Assembly (NCBI GenBank): GCA_034620365.1
Contig: JAQGEQ010000161.1
Location: 620,001 to 684,000 of the forward strand
Reading direction: 5' to 3'
Length of the DNA stretch: 64,000 bases
From: Pegea sp. RAD2-039
Lineage: Eukaryota > Chordata > Thaliacea > Salpida > Salpidae
Shown here: in pieces, positions 11,201-25,559 of the stretch
How positions within the stretch are numbered: the first letter of the stretch is position 1
Layout of the letters: every line of letters begins with the position of its first letter
Notes under the pieces: generated by a model
Databases searched by the model: none
Seen by the model: only the letters and a program-made list of their open reading frames with translations
What the model was told of the DNA's origin: nothing
Program-made: the position numbers and the translations under genes

Positions 11201-13465
11201 TTCAAGAGCATGACTGTGGGTAAGTTATGTCAAAATATTTTTCAGTTTATATCAATCTGAATCTTATGATAGAGGTTTACTATAAGATCGGTTCATTAAT
11301 CAAAATAATTTAGTGATATTGGTCATTGATTAACCTAATCTTTTTAATATAAGATCAATTAATTACTGTAAAAATATGTGAAAAAAGTTGTACTTCAAAA
11401 AACTGTATTTTAAAAAAGAGAGTTCTACTCACAGTGAATATTGCAATTTTCGATAGCTCTTTGCAGTAAAACTAATTTTCTTTTGATTACACCTTAAAAT
11501 TCGATGAAAAACTTGTGCTTACCACTAAAAATATTTTGAGCTGTACGTCTTTGTTAGAAGATTTAAACGAAGAGTTTATTTATAAATCTGTCAGTTTTCA
11601 CTGAAAAAAGACATTGATTATTGCAGTATAAGAATATCAAAAATTTGTGTTCTGTATAGAAGCTAACAAAAGACTCTAACCTTTAACTCATCGAGCTGTT
11701 TCAACAGTTAAAAATACTATTCAATTAATTTTGTACCAACTACATTCACTAAAAATATCACTTCAGCAGTAACTAAACTTTTGAAATTTTATGAATGAAC
11801 ATTTATTCAACTGGTCTAAGCTTTAAGAGTAGTTTATGAGATCATTGCTTATAAGTTGCGAATAGTATCACAGGCTGTGAGTACGTGTATATCACAATTA
11901 TTTTTTCAAGAGGTAAAAAATAAATGTGATGATCACAGTGCCTATATAATGGACGATATAGGCACGATACAGGCATGGTGAAAGTCCTCAATACGATGCT
12001 ATGAGTACCTCTTATAATATCTCCCCTAAGTACCGTTGATTATTCTTTCCAATTTTTCGTTGCCATTTCACTTTTTACAAGAGCTAAAAAATAATCTGTT
12101 GTCTGAAAGTTTGATTTCAACATTTAAACATGATATAAAAATTGTTTTTTATTCTTTCAAAATTTTTGGAATTCTTGCTTAAAATTTTTTTTTCAGTACT
12201 TTGTATCTAGGCCTTTTACTACTAACTTTGTTTTAAAGTAAAGATGTCAAAATTCGTAAAAAAAATTTTAAATGGTTTGAAACTTCAGTTTTATTTTCAA
12301 AGTTGATTTCTCATTGTTTATTTAAAAAAAAATTTTAACCCTTAAGTTTTTTGGGCTGATATTACAACTATTAAAGTTTATATTGTGGAATAGTTAAAAA
12401 TATCTTTGAATATACTTTTATTTAATTTCTTTTAGAAATCCTTTTTTATAGTTTTTATTTTAACTTAAAATGATTTTTCAATATGCAAACTTGTATAACA
12501 TTGCTTGAAAAACTATTCTCATAAAATTAAAAAAAAATCTTTTTTTAGTAATTTACTTTGGAACAAACTTAAATTCTATCTTAACAAAAATACTTTAAAA
12601 GTTTACTAAAATAGCATTCACTTGTCGAACATAAAATTGATAAAATAAGTTATTTAAAATGTCTACAAAGGGGTTCAATACAGTTTTTTTAGTTTATCAT
12701 AAGGAGAATTTTAGTTTTACTATAACCAATTTAAAAGGTTCCCGGATTAATACTATTAAAACATTTTAAAAATCATATAAAGAGCATCATGTAAAGACAT
12801 AACAATAAATAATGTCAATTTGTTTGTGTTATTTAAAAATTGGAGTACTAAACCACGAAAAATTCGAAATTCTTTCTGTGATGACATTAAAATAGTGTTG
12901 GAAGCTATCTAGTCAGATATCTAAGGATCAGTTATTAAAATTTTCAAATATTGCTTCAAATTTTTCAAAATTTATTTTCAAAACTTAGACTTGAGTAAGT
13001 CGACTTACTAATTATTTCAATACTAACTACACTATAGGTTGTTGCAAAAATTAGTTTTATATTACATACAGGTGAAAATATGTGATTGTATTACAAGGTA
13101 AAATTCAATTAAAGTATATTTAAAATATTCAAAGTTAATTGCTTTAAGATTTTTTTTTATCAAAGTTGTTTTCCTTCAAAATTATTCGTTTAGAACAACA
13201 AGTCAATGCTGAGATATTACATATGCGCTTATCTTTAAATGAGATTAAAACTTCACTTTTAAAGTTTAATTACCAGAAACTTCTTACAGAAAAGCTATAA
13301 AAGATTTCTACGTGGAAATTTTAAAGTGAGCAGCTTTAAACTGAGATTTGGTTTTTAGCTTTGAACATTTACAATTGTTAAGTTTAATTAGTGTGAAGTC
13401 CAGCTTTTAGTTTCTACTATTTATTTTTCTATTTGAAAAAAATACACAGAACAGATAATCATTAA
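8227..13465. other. AT-rich intergenic DNA or long Wnt 5' intron
   Basis: No exon could be supported. The missing Wnt signal-peptide exon may lie here, because the first recovered Wnt exon needs an upstream exon ending in phase 2. A perfect inverted repeat lies at 11938-11965. Several short open frames have no similarity to known families and look like chance. Confidence 0.45.
11938..11965. repeat. Perfect short inverted repeat (hairpin)
   Basis: Ten-base arms GTGCCTATAT and ATATAGGCAC flank an eight-base loop. The arms match perfectly and sit in a locally GC-richer patch. It could be part of a small transposon or a structured RNA; nothing else identifies it. Confidence 0.5.
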
Positions 13466-14085
13466 TTAATCAAATTAAGGCAACATTTACAAGATTAGTA
13501 TGTAGGAAACTTAATATTGAATATGATAGTTATAAACATCATCTCAGTTTCTTCAATTTAGATACTTTGGAAATCCAACGGATTAAATACGACTTAATTC
13601 TTATTTTCCACAATTTAATTGATATTCAGTTTGATGATTTCTTTTTCATTAGTCCTTCCCTCAAGTTATATCACCTCAGATATAATCATATATCACCACA
13701 TATTACAACTTAATAAGCCTATATCACCTAGTACATTGGTCAGAGCAAATTTTTTCTCATACCGTATAATTAATACATGGAACCAGCTGCCATCAGACAT
13801 TGTCATGCCAGAATCACTCGTATTGTTCAAGCAGAAGTTGAACTGTTAAAATATTGCCAACATTGTCATTTCTAAACTGTGATTTTTTCTCTTTCTTATA
13901 TTATTAACATTCCATGTAATTGTTCACTGTTATATTCTTTGAGTGATATCGAAATACCATGTGGTACATCTTTTACTTTCTATATTTTTGGCTAAGTAGA
14001 TGTTATTTGTGAGAATGTGTGTTAGCGAGAGGTGCTCTTTTCAGGTACCCTCGTCGTTTTTATTGAAATAAATAAATAAATAATG
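13465..14085 (+). mobile_element. 3' fragment of a non-LTR retrotransposon, copy 1
   Basis: A degraded open frame begins around 13470 with a stretch like the post-polymerase region of CR1/L2/Jockey-type LINE proteins (FTRLVCRKLNIEY, TLEIQRIKYDLI). It then shifts frame and ends with FFSYRIINTWNQLPSDIV and a stop near 13848. About 230 bases of 3' untranslated sequence end in an AAAT-type tail near 14085. The 3' untranslated part is clearly related to that of the element ending at 27178, including GTTATTTGTGAGAATGTGT, so both are the same family. The copy is 5'-truncated and frameshifted and so not active. Confidence 0.8.
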
Positions 14086-16837
14086 AAATTTTTAGGTTTT
14101 ACACCAAAAAGCTTATCAAGAAAATATTCAGCTTTTTCAATTGCTTCTCTAGTAGAAAATTGTTGTACAAAATTACATCAGACTAGGTGAACAGAAACAT
14201 ACTGATTGACTTCAATTTTTGTTAAGTAGTGATGAAACTGATTAAGAGAGAACTGTTACTAAGCAACGAATCAAAACAGAAAGCTTCAAAAATACCTTGG
14301 AGATGTCTTTGGTGGAAAACAGCTGAGAATATAGGCAAAGAATAATAAGCTCAAAGTGTGTTTGTGCTCAAGGTATCTCTCATCTGTAGAGGTTGAAGTC
14401 TTTCACAGGTTGGTTTGCTTTATGGACAAAAACTAATAAACTTTTTTTTATCTAAACTTATAAAGGAACGACTAATGGTACTAATGGTTTTGACGGCACC
14501 TAAAAATTATGATCGAGCCCTTTAAATATATAATCATTTTATCTTTTCTATCAGTTCAAAAGTTAAACAAAAGTACCCATAAATCTATATTTAAAGTTAG
14601 ATATGAAAGTAAATATTTGTTGCCAGGTATAAAAAAGAATTAAAATTTTTCATTCTAAATTTTAAAATAATTTGAATATTTTTTATGTAAAAACTTGTCA
14701 GTCATCTATAGCTTCAAAGAAAATATTTTTTACTATTGGCAATCTTATTTGTAACATTTTTAAGCATCTGCTTTTTAATTTTTTCTACAAAAGTATATTT
14801 CAGACATTAATTTTTGATACTAAAGTTTAAGATACATTTCAAATAGAAGAATAAAAAAGGAAAAAATTCTAAAAGAATAACTAAAACCAAACGAAGACAT
14901 AAATTTAAAACATTCATTAATTTTTGTGACTAGTAACTTGGGGAGGTTATATTAAAGTTTAAATTTAATTAAAATACTGAAGTATAATTTTTGATTTCTA
15001 AAAATAATAGTAAATGCTAAAGTCTCTTCTCATTTTAAAAGTGTTATTTTAAGCTATGTTTTATGTATATTATCGATTTTACATTTCTTTTTTTTAATAA
15101 AATAAATTGCTTGAAATAAAACCAAAAACAAACATTATACTTGCTGTGTATATAATAAGTTTGAAAATTATACTAATTAATATAACAGCATACATTTTCT
15201 TGATATAATCATAAAATTTTAACACCATTCTTTATGCTGCCCTTTCCATTACTAAAAGTTTAAAAGCATATAAATGTTTAAGTTGTAAGAAAACTAATTG
15301 TTACTTAAACATTATTTTTTATTTTTTGATTATTTTAACATCATGCTATTTAAGTAGGTAATTCATTTAATAAAATTGTATAAATATTTGTTCGAATTAA
15401 GATATTGTTAAAAAGTTAATTACTTCAGTAATTATTTTTAATCTAACTTGAGCTCGTTTATTTACCCAAGAAAAAGACTTTTCATAATGAATTTCTGCAA
15501 AATTGTTTAAATGAAGATTTAATTAAAATCAATGATATTTTATAGCATTAAATTCAAAGTTATTTTCGACAACCAAATATTTAAAAAGAAATTTATTTTT
15601 GTGTCAGTTTTTCAGTGAAAGTCAAGAAATCTTTATTTATATAGATTAATATAAAGCAAAAGACGATTTTTTGTAACCTATTTTTGTACAGTAAAGCAAT
15701 TACTTAAAATTTAGACATTAAATTCTTTATTTACTGAAGTCAATTGTACAAAATAACATCTTTATTAATTCTATTTTTCCGAATAAGTTTTAATTTCATT
15801 ATCAAAACTTTAATTACCAAAGAAATTGTAAACCAAAAAAACATTTTTTAACAATAAATCACAATTTATAGTGGTGAAAACTTTATTCAAATTCCAAAGC
15901 TTTTTGCAACTAGAAAGTTTTTTGTAAAATAGTTATTAAAGAAAAATTTGAAATACACTTTAATAAATAAATGAAATTATTTAAGAAAATTACAATAGAT
16001 TTTGCCACCAAATTTTGTTCAAATGTAAATTTCTTGTAACGTCCTTTAATAAAAATTAGAATCTGGTGACTCTGTCAAGCAGTTTTTCAGTCATTTTATG
16101 AATTAAGTAAAAAGGTAGAAAAAAGTTTAGATAAGAAGGTGATACAGCTCGCTGGTAAAACGTTTCTGGTTCAAATGAACGTCAAAAGACTCAAATACTA
16201 TAAAAAATTAGAGTTTTTGAAATTAATATGCTCGCGAATGAAAATAAACTGGAAAATAAACATTCTTAAATTTTACATTTTTAGTTTCAAGGTATTTCAA
16301 AATGAAAATATCAAATGACAGATTAACCTAATTAATCATTTGTGTCTTGAAAAATGTTTTAATTCCAAAGCAACTACCTAAATTCATTAATAATGATGAC
16401 AATAATAAGATTTAAATTTTATTTCAGAAGCTTATTTTTTTGAAAGAATTTACAAGAAGGTTTTACAGATGAAAAATTACAACGGCCAAAACAATATTTT
16501 TTTAAGCTTTTTCTAAAAGAAATTAAAAAATGTTAAAAACTATCATTAGAAGAGACACAATTAAACAGGAATGAAATATTTTTAAGTCTTATGAGTTTAG
16601 TTTCACTACTGGCGTGGTAAAAACTATTAATATTTACAACACTAAAAAATACAAGAAAATATTAAGTAACATGTTAAGTAACCATCTAAAATTTACAAAA
16701 TACTTGACATAAAAAATTAGAATAAATTGAAACAAGATTTTTTTATAAAAATGATTTTAATCCATTTTAATTTTCTAAATAAGGAATTTTTTAGCAAAAT
16801 TGTTAGATCAGTAAAACTATGTTAAAAACATGAAGGT
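14086..16837. other. AT-rich intergenic DNA
   Basis: It lies between the retrotransposon fragment and the 3' end of the LGR gene. No coding exon or RNA gene was recognised; the last few hundred bases should include the LGR 3' untranslated region. Confidence 0.5.
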
Positions 16838-19800
16838 TCAGCGACGAAAACCTTCCGTTGAAATAGTTGTTAATGTCGAAACTTTTCTACTACTAGTAGA
16901 AAAATAAGATTGTAAAATATTTTCATCTTTAATAAGATTAGTCTGTTGAGATGATTTATTTTTCTTCGATATAATAAATTGAATCAATTGAAGATTATTT
17001 TTTTCAGATAGATTTGTTGTAAAATTTTTGGAAGATTGTCCTGCACTTGGCCTGTGCTGGAATAGGGATATATTTGGTTTGATGCAGCATCTCAAACGAA
17101 GCAACAACTTCCTGACATCCTTACGGAAGCTCCTTAAGATGAAGATAATTTAAATCATCATGAAATACATTTTTTTGTTCTTACTTTGTTAATATAGCGT
17201 AGATGAATGGGTTACAACAAGAGTTGAACGGGAAGAAGAAGATGAGAATAGCTTTAGTGGTTGACATGGAAACCAATGGAATCCCAACAAAGCCAAAAAA
17301 AGTAAAGAGACAAATTGGAAAGAAACTGAAAAAGTCGGTGAACACCAAAATAGCCATTCGTTTTGCTGTACGTAGATCAGCTTTTTGTAAGTTGGTTACC
17401 ACCTTCACAGCTTTCCTTCAACAAAATTCACTGGTTTAAAAATATAAGCAGTTTTTAAGTTAAATTTGTCTAAAATCTATAAGCAGAAGGATTGAAATAG
17501 AATCTTCCTTAGATCTTCACTTGTCAACTAATGACAGAAATATTTAGGGAGATTTTGGGAAACGCTATTTTTCTTATTTTTTTTTTATAGAATTATTTTT
17601 AAATAGAATTAAAATTGAACATGTATGAAACATGAAATTTCTTATTTCTACTTTTTTTCGAATTGGTTGAAAGGAATAAATATTTTTGAAGCTTTGCCAA
17701 CACAAGCTTTCAAAGATGTGAAATAATTTTGATTTTTGATTCTGACGTTGATCCACATCGACCAGTAGCTCATCACAACTATTAGAAACTCTAGGATGTA
17801 GAGAGATAAAATAACTCCAATATAAACGCGATCTGTAAATCGAATTTCAATAAGAACTATTAATAAAATCATAGTATATTTAAAATTAGAAGATATTTAT
17901 GATAAAAAAGTACACTTGAACTGATTAAAGCAAATAACCTAAAGCCTAAGCCAACCTGATTGTAATTCAGTAGCAATTGGTAAGCAAATAGCTGAATTTT
18001 TGTATGTGTTGATACCAAACAAAGGGAAAGTTGCTAATAGAATTGATAGCAACCAGCCGAATATCATGATGAGAGTACATCTTCTGAGACTTAATCTTTT
18101 TTCTAAATTGATTGCGTTCTTGATAGCATACCTAAGATTTGAATGTGTATTCAGGTAAAATCCAATTTACATTAATTTAATTTCTTTGTATAAGAAACCA
18201 CGCTTCAATTTAAATCAGAATTTTATAATATAAACATTAAAGTTACTTGTCAGCCTAACAACTGATAGAAATTCAAATTTCTTACCAACGTTCTGCTGAA
18301 ACTACACTAAGAGTATAAGCTGATAGCTCCAAAGAAAAGATAGATAAGAAACCAGCTATATCACATCCGCCTAACGTCTGCCAGTACACACCATACTGGT
18401 AGTATCTTCCTGTTGTTACCGTGCTCATCACGCTCAACATCAACATATAAATCGCCATAAAAAAATCAGCCAAGGCCAAATTTAGAATTAGATACGAAGA
18501 TACTGAAGGTAATTTTTGTCCGCCAATTAGCCAACCATACCAAGATACAAATGATACAATAATAACAACAAAGTTTCCAAAAAATGCAAATAATGCGATT
18601 ATCCAAGATAAAGCATTTAGTTTCATGCTGCCTAAGATATCTTCACATGGGTTCAGTAGATTTGGTTGTGGACTGCAAACAATTGGACTGTGGTAGACTG
18701 ATGGTTGGGACTTTATTCCTTCATCTGTAACTTCACATAGTTTTCCTATAATTCCTAGTTTATCGAATGGTTGTCGGAATATAAGATTAGGTGTTCTAAA
18801 CAATCAAGTGTTAGATAATCTGTAAAATTGATTGATTTTAAAGCATACCTGTTTGTGCTATCATCTGAACCTTCATTAGATGTATATATATCGGGGTACA
18901 TTTGTTTCATAAAAACTAAATAAAAATATAATATTTTAAAAGATAATGAAAAAATTGTAGAACCTAATTCATTTTATTTTATTTAATTTTGATTTCAAGT
19001 AATAAATGTTCATTTCTAGATTCGACAAATATACTTTGATAGTTTTTACAAATCTGCAAATCTTTGCGTATTATGGCACACATTGCCAAACTCCATATAA
19101 CCGCTTTGCTATGTTTTAATTTTGTTACAGAAGATTATTTTATCGCATACGTAAATGCCATTTTTTTGCATTCTAGTTTGCACCTTTTTATTTTTTTTTT
19201 ACAGTTGGGTTTTATTTTATAATAGAATAGAGCTCTACTAAAGAGTTATTATCATTACAACAAGCATAAAATCAATTTTTAATCCAAATATTAACAAGAT
19301 GTTGAGTTTAGGCTTAGTGTTCTTGGCTGATGAGTCTTACAAGTCAAAATATTAAAATGCTTCAACAAAATGTTCAGTTTACTTTTGTTGCTTGTATTTT
19401 AGTGGAAAGCTTTTATTGAAGTGCTAAAAAGATGTGTGGCTTACTTAAAATGTCACAAGTATTTTCTAAAAGCACGAACAGACGGATAAGAAAATCTTTT
19501 ATGATTCTATTTTGTTTTTTTGGACTTCAACTACAATAAGAGTTCAAGATTTCTGTTTCATCTTTTTATTGGCTCCAATGAATACCATTTAAAAAATTTA
19601 AAAACTTTTTTATATTTTAACACTTGTAGCATTCTAAAAGTAAAAACTTTTTCACAGCTATTTAAAATAAAACTTGAAGTTTATATCTGTCAAAAATAAG
19701 AATTATTTTAATTTTTTCAGTTTTAACTTTAAAAAGGTTTAAAATAAACAGCAGTAATTTGGTTTTTTGATCTGTGTAAAGTGTTGTGCTTTCTGCATCA

Positions 19801-22800
19801 AACTTTATATTATAAACTTGACTAAGGAAATTACTTTAAGATAAGATGATTTAGAGATTTAAGAAACTTTAACAAGTGAAAATTTATTTAAAAGTTTACA
19901 AATGGCACTTTTTTAAACTTCAAAAAGTCTATTTTAAACATTTATTAAAAAAGGATTAATTTCTGTTATATCTATATTACAGAGTTTTATAAATACAAAC
20001 CTATATTCATATTCTGTATTTAATTTATTGTCGTTTAAATCTATTTTTAAAACAAAAAAGAAAAAAAATCTGACTTAGAATTTCAAATTGGAAACAATTT
20101 AGAAGTATGTACTAGTAACAACTAAAAAAATATAACGAATTTTAACCCCAAAATAGATCAGAATATCTCACTAGCATTGTTGAATATTAATAAATAGGAA
20201 ATACATTAAATAAGCCTTTTAAAACAAATATATGCACCATATAAATGTTAATAAATCACCTTCATAAGCAGAAGCTGTGTCTGAATAAGTTGGGTCATAA
20301 GTTTCTAAGTTGTAACTCCACCAAGAACTATTCATATCATCGAGGACCAAATTGTTGTTCACATTTCGTTTAATCAGTTTTTTAGTGTCTCCTTCGCCCT
20401 CGCATTCAACTAACTTCTTTTTTTTAGTTTCATTTTGCACAAATAGCTGTCCAAAACCGTATTTACGGGTCAAGGCACAGCAGTGGTAGGAGTAAGTAAG
20501 AAAAGCTTCCTTAAGAGCTGGTAGTTGATCAGCATGAGGGAACATAACCAAATTTGGGGTGTCATTTGCCTCAAGTCTTACAAGATGCTCAAGACCAATA
20601 GTTGGTAATCGCTCTACTGATGTAGAAGTTATTGATCTGTTGAATTAACAAAGTTTTGAATTGGATGAAAGATTATTAACAGATTAATCAACTAATAAGT
20701 TACAGCCACTGGCTAGTATAAAATCGATAAATCAAACTTAGCTACCTTACAAAAAAACCTTTAAGAGATATGAAGAAAACACTGTTTCTATATTATTATT
20801 ATTTCTAAATATATTTTGAGAATAGAACTTTGTTTGCAGAAGTACTTACAGTATAAAAGTTTCTTCTTAGATTTGAATATAACATGATATCAATTTTAAA
20901 TTTAAAAAACCAAAAGTCAAATTAGACTAATACCAGATACTACCTACTATCATCATTAATTTTCAAAATTCAGAAATAAGAAAGCTGTTAATAAAATTTT
21001 TAACTAGGTAATATAGAATTAACTAAATATATTCTATTTAACTGTTTGCCTTATAAAACTCTTTGGTTAACAAAATTAAGCCCATATCCTTTTAAATATA
21101 ACCTTTTCAAAATGCTGAATTTAATTTATAGTTAGTAGAAACTTAGTAGTTTAAGTGATAAATTTTTTATAAACGGCTAGTGATTAGATCGGCTTGCTTA
21201 CAGATTGAAAACCGATTCAACATATGCCTTATAAAATTGTAAAGTGATATTTAATTAAAACTTATTTATAGTGAAAGAATAAGAAATTACTTAATGTTTA
21301 AAAGGAATTTTAGTAGATTTGATTGTTTATATGTATTCAGCAGAAGGAAAAATAAAAATCGAAAAACAACAGATTTTGAAGTATTTATAAGCCCGCAAAC
21401 TCTCTTGCAACGGTCAAACCTTCTCCAATTAGACTTCTAACAAATATTTATTTGAAATAATTTGTTATTAGTTTCATCCTCTATCTAATATGAAAAGTAT
21501 AATTTCTTAAACATAATAATCTGAAGATTGTAAACTTTCTAATTAATATAAATATTAAATCAAAGAGATGAATTTCGAATATGGAATTCACTTACAAAGT
21601 CGTCAATCGATCAATCGATAATCTTGAAAGAGAATTTCTCATCATACTAAACGCCCTTTCTTCCAATAACCACAAGTTTTTGTTGAAACTTAAGTCACTG
21701 TAACAAAATTAGGCTAAGTAATCTCTTCAAAGCGATATAAATGTTTGTAATTATTACATTGTACCAACATGGGTAGAAGCAAAGGCCAAGTTTTCGACAG
21801 CTTTCAACGCTTGATTGTCTTTAAAACTGTTAAATTTGATAAAATAAAGTAAAATAGAAAGATCTTCAATCTAAGTTAAGACATTGTCAGTTTACCTTAT
21901 AAAGTGATGATCAACATAACGACTAAAACTTCTCGATGGTATTTTATGTAAGTATCTGTTGTTCCAAACCTTTCTGAAAAGTTAACACACGATCAAGGTA
22001 TGTTGTTATTTACATTAGCAAATTTTAGAAAAATGTAGACATCGAGAATTTTTTGGAAATTATTTAAAGGATGAAAATCTACTCTTAATTGTATCTTAAT
22101 AAGATTACATCTCGAAGAAGTTTGCTGAAGCCTTGTCAATTCCGGTTAAGCCCTGTGGAGTTCTGAGAGCAGTATTGAAGATGAAACTGAAATTGATTCA
22201 ATTTTGTAGCATTTAAAATTCAATATTAAGAAAAACATTTAATTTAGAGCAAACTTTGAAATTTATAATGATATTTGTATATAGTATAACTAGGTTTTTT
22301 TAATATCTACGTCATATTCCCAGGTGAAAATATTCTTGCAAAATTAGTTACAGATTTATAAAATTTAGAATTGAAACTAAAGAAACAAACAACTTAATTT
22401 ACTGCACAGGTTAATAAACAGATAAATATTATCAAAAGTAACTAAATTTTAAAATATCAGTTAATCTCATAAAATAATTTGAAGCTGTTTAAATGATAAT
22501 TCTCTTAAAAAAATTATTAAGGTGAAAATATAGTACTCACATCTCTTCTAGGATCGGTAAGCCACTAAATGCTTTCTTGGAAATGTAAGTTAACTGGGAA
22601 AGGTTTATCAATTTTCTACAAGAATATATTTCACTTTAAAAAATAAGATAAAAACAACCACAGAATTTATGCTTCTAGGCTACCAATATTTTCTAGGTAG
22701 AATTTCAGAAATTTGTTTGTGTTTAGAAACAAACATTTTTAGACATAATTTTATCATTAACAACAAGTTAAAGAAGGCTTACTCAGATGACAATCATTAT

Positions 22801-24684
22801 TTCTTCATTAACTTCATTGTTTAACTAAAAGCTTAAAGGTAATTAGTTTATTTACTTCACGACAAACCCTTTTTTACATCGGATTTTAAGTTCTCTTTAA
22901 GCGATGTTTACAGTTTTAAAAATAAAAATAGAAATTTAGATTGAATGAAAATTTAGCCCTTTTTGAACTAAATAAAAATTAAGGTTTCCATCCGTTTTGA
23001 GAATTTATTTCTTTATTTTCTTCTAAATTTCTTGTAAACAAAACGATTTTACGAATTGCAAGTTTGAACTTAAACTATTTTACTGATCGATAAGGCTTGC
23101 TTACCGAAGAAAAAAGAAAAAGAATAACTTTTGCTTTCAAGCTTAAAACTTAATTTAGGTTCATAATCAGATTTAAACTATTGCTCATCACTATAACAGA
23201 TTCATTTTAAGAATTTAAACCTATCGTAATATGTTTGTTTACTTTTTGTGTACTTACATTTTTTTAATCTTTTTAAGTTTATAAAAACTTCTTTCTTCGA
23301 TAGCTAGCAAATGATCGTCATCAGAAATCTCACTTTAAAAATCAATTTTAAAAATCATTTTTTTATACTTAAGATTTTCACTAAAATAACCTGAGCTAAA
23401 ATACTTTCTCATTATTTCAGCGTTGTATTCAAAGCTTGAAAAGTTACAAGTTCAACTTTACATATTTAATATAAATAAATCTATTTAGTTTTAAGAAATA
23501 ATTGATTTTATGTCAGCATAAAATAATCACTTATTTGTAATCACTTGCTTATAATAATCACTTAATCACCTATACTTACATAAGCTCCAAAAGAAAGAAA
23601 AACTGTTCGTCGAAAGTTTCTTTGTCAATATAACTTATTTTGCACTCCTTGAGGCTTCTAATAAACGTAAAGAAGAAGTTTATACATTTAAGCATAGAAT
23701 TTTTATATAGTTATTTAAAGCTCATTATATGGTTTTTATTTACTCATATAACAAAATGCTAATCTAATAGAACGTACAAATTTGTGATATTATTGGGTAA
23801 GTTAACTGAGACAAGTTCTTCAACGAACGAACACTCGCTCCCATAACTCCACAGATTGGTTGTTGAGTTGCCTGGAAAATTACTCAGTTAGTAATTTTTT
23901 TTAAATAAATAAACAGTTTTACAAGAACAAACTTTTAAAAGATATAAATCAACTAGTAAAGTTAAATTAATTTTTAATTTTGTCGAGATGTTTTTTCAAC
24001 ATCTTTTAAGTTACAGCTTTTTGTGTTGCTTAAAGTTATAAAATAAAATCATAGACATTTTTGACAGATAAAAATTGCCTCAATTTTTCAGTGTTTTTAT
24101 TTAACTGACTTAAAAGTTAAGCTGATTGATGTGATTGAGCCAACAAAAAGCTGACAAGTGGTTTTTAAAACATCCTTGTCAACTTTGTAGAACTGAGATA
24201 CCTTTTATGTTGTATGACAAGAACATAACAATCTTTATTACACTAACTTAGTGAAAATATAAGTTTATTGATTTATCTGAGTTTAAAAACACAAACAAAT
24301 CTCATCATAAAACTAAAATAATATTTGTATATTTGTTACTTTTGATGTACACAGTAAACCTTTAGGCTTAAAAACTTAGTAGCAAAACCTTTATCGTTCA
24401 AAATATTGGTTTGCAGAAGATAGCAATAACAGTGTTGAGACTTTGGACAAAGATTATCGTTTTGTCTCGATGAAAACTGAAGAGTGTTGGTGGAAGAACC
24501 CTTGAAAAATGTTATTTGTTTTAAATATCGTCATAAAAAGTTTGAACTTATGCTTAGCTATTAATAAAATTAAAACTTTTTATATATTATAAATGAAAAA
24601 CATGACTAAGTTAAATGAAATTATAAAAATGGTTCTAACCTCATTCAAACAAGCCAAAAATAATACAATTGTTAAAACTTTCAT
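16838..24684 (-). CDS. LGR1: Glycoprotein-hormone-receptor-type LGR (LRR-containing GPCR)
   Basis: Class A GPCR with a leucine-rich-repeat ectodomain, of the TSHR/FSHR/fly LGR1 type; the likely ligand class is thyrostimulin-like (GPA2/GPB5). Seventeen exons join in phase (about 880 residues): 24684-24640, 24500-24389, 23871-23778, 23657-23580, 23332-23258, 22615-22541, 22186-22109, 21973-21896, 21826-21758, 21697-21596, 20636-20260, 18915-18849, 18795-18286, 18131-17956, 17832-17652, 17415-17185 and 17132-16838. Exon 1 is a signal peptide (MKVLTIVLFLACLNE). Exon 2 has the LRR N-cap cysteines (CPKSQHCYC). Exons 3-10 carry repeats. Exon 11 is the hinge, with LTYSYHCCAL matching TLTYPSHCCAF of FSHR. 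Later exons give NPCEDILGSMKL, the SAERW motif at helix 3, KADLRTAKRMA in loop 3 and NPFIY in helix 7. The 17652/17415 junction is the least certain. An intron of about 1.3 kb follows the hinge. Confidence 0.95.
18916..20259 (-). other. LGR intron after the hinge exon
   Basis: This is the longest LGR intron. Phase agrees across it: the hinge exon ends with one base of a codon and the next exon supplies two. Nothing but AT-rich sequence was seen inside. Confidence 0.75.
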
Positions 24685-25555
24685 CCCGGATCAAATTTAT
24701 TCAAATATTTTATCTTTAATTTCTGAAATAATTTCTTATTCAAATACAAACACATATTAATCACTAAAATATTTGATAAATCTATAGAATACAAACTTAC
24801 TAATATTTTTTAAGTTAGAAAATGACTCAAAATATTTTTATTGTTTAAACAAAATATTTTACAACAAAAATAATAATTTGTTGCTGACAGAATAAAAATG
24901 TTTTTTCTGAATGATTTTTTTTTATTTTAAATGGTAATTTTTTTTTCTTTTTTTTCTTATTCTAAGATTAATCTTGCAATTGATAATAAATCTTGTGACT
25001 TATTTTGCAAAAATATTTTCTAAGATCTGTTTAAACGATCAATAATTCATCACTTGATAAATTTGATCTGGAGAGCTATTGATCTTAAAATTTAGTAAAA
25101 CATAAACGTCACCCTTCTGTTTGTCAATTCAACAGCCACAGACTTCAATCGATATCTGAGAATTTGTCAGTTTTCGAGTCTTTATTGATAACAATAATTT
25201 AATGTGTAATGAGTTATAAATTTAAAAAATCTTCTTTTCATCAAAAATGTAGAAAAGTTTCACCAATTAAAATTTGTGGAGGTAAAAACTACAAAAAGCT
25301 GAATGATTGAAGCATTATTAGGTCTGTCTGTAAAGAGAACTGTAAGAAATAATTTTTTTTTAATAAATTGACCTAATTTGCATATTAGTAATTATATTAA
25401 AACATTTTAAAAATAACAAACTCAAAGATAAAAATGAAACCATTTCCAAGTTATCCAACTTAACTTTGCACAGAAGAAAATTTAAGATGAGGTTTTTTAA
25501 ACCAGTTATATTAGGTTTTTAACGATCAATTTATATTCAAAAGTCTAAACTTGTA
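24685..25555. other. LGR 5' flank
   Basis: This is the presumed promoter side of the LGR gene. No clear TATA box or further exon was recognised. The next identifiable sequence is the retrotransposon from about 25560. Confidence 0.4.
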
Positions 25556-25559
25556 ATAA

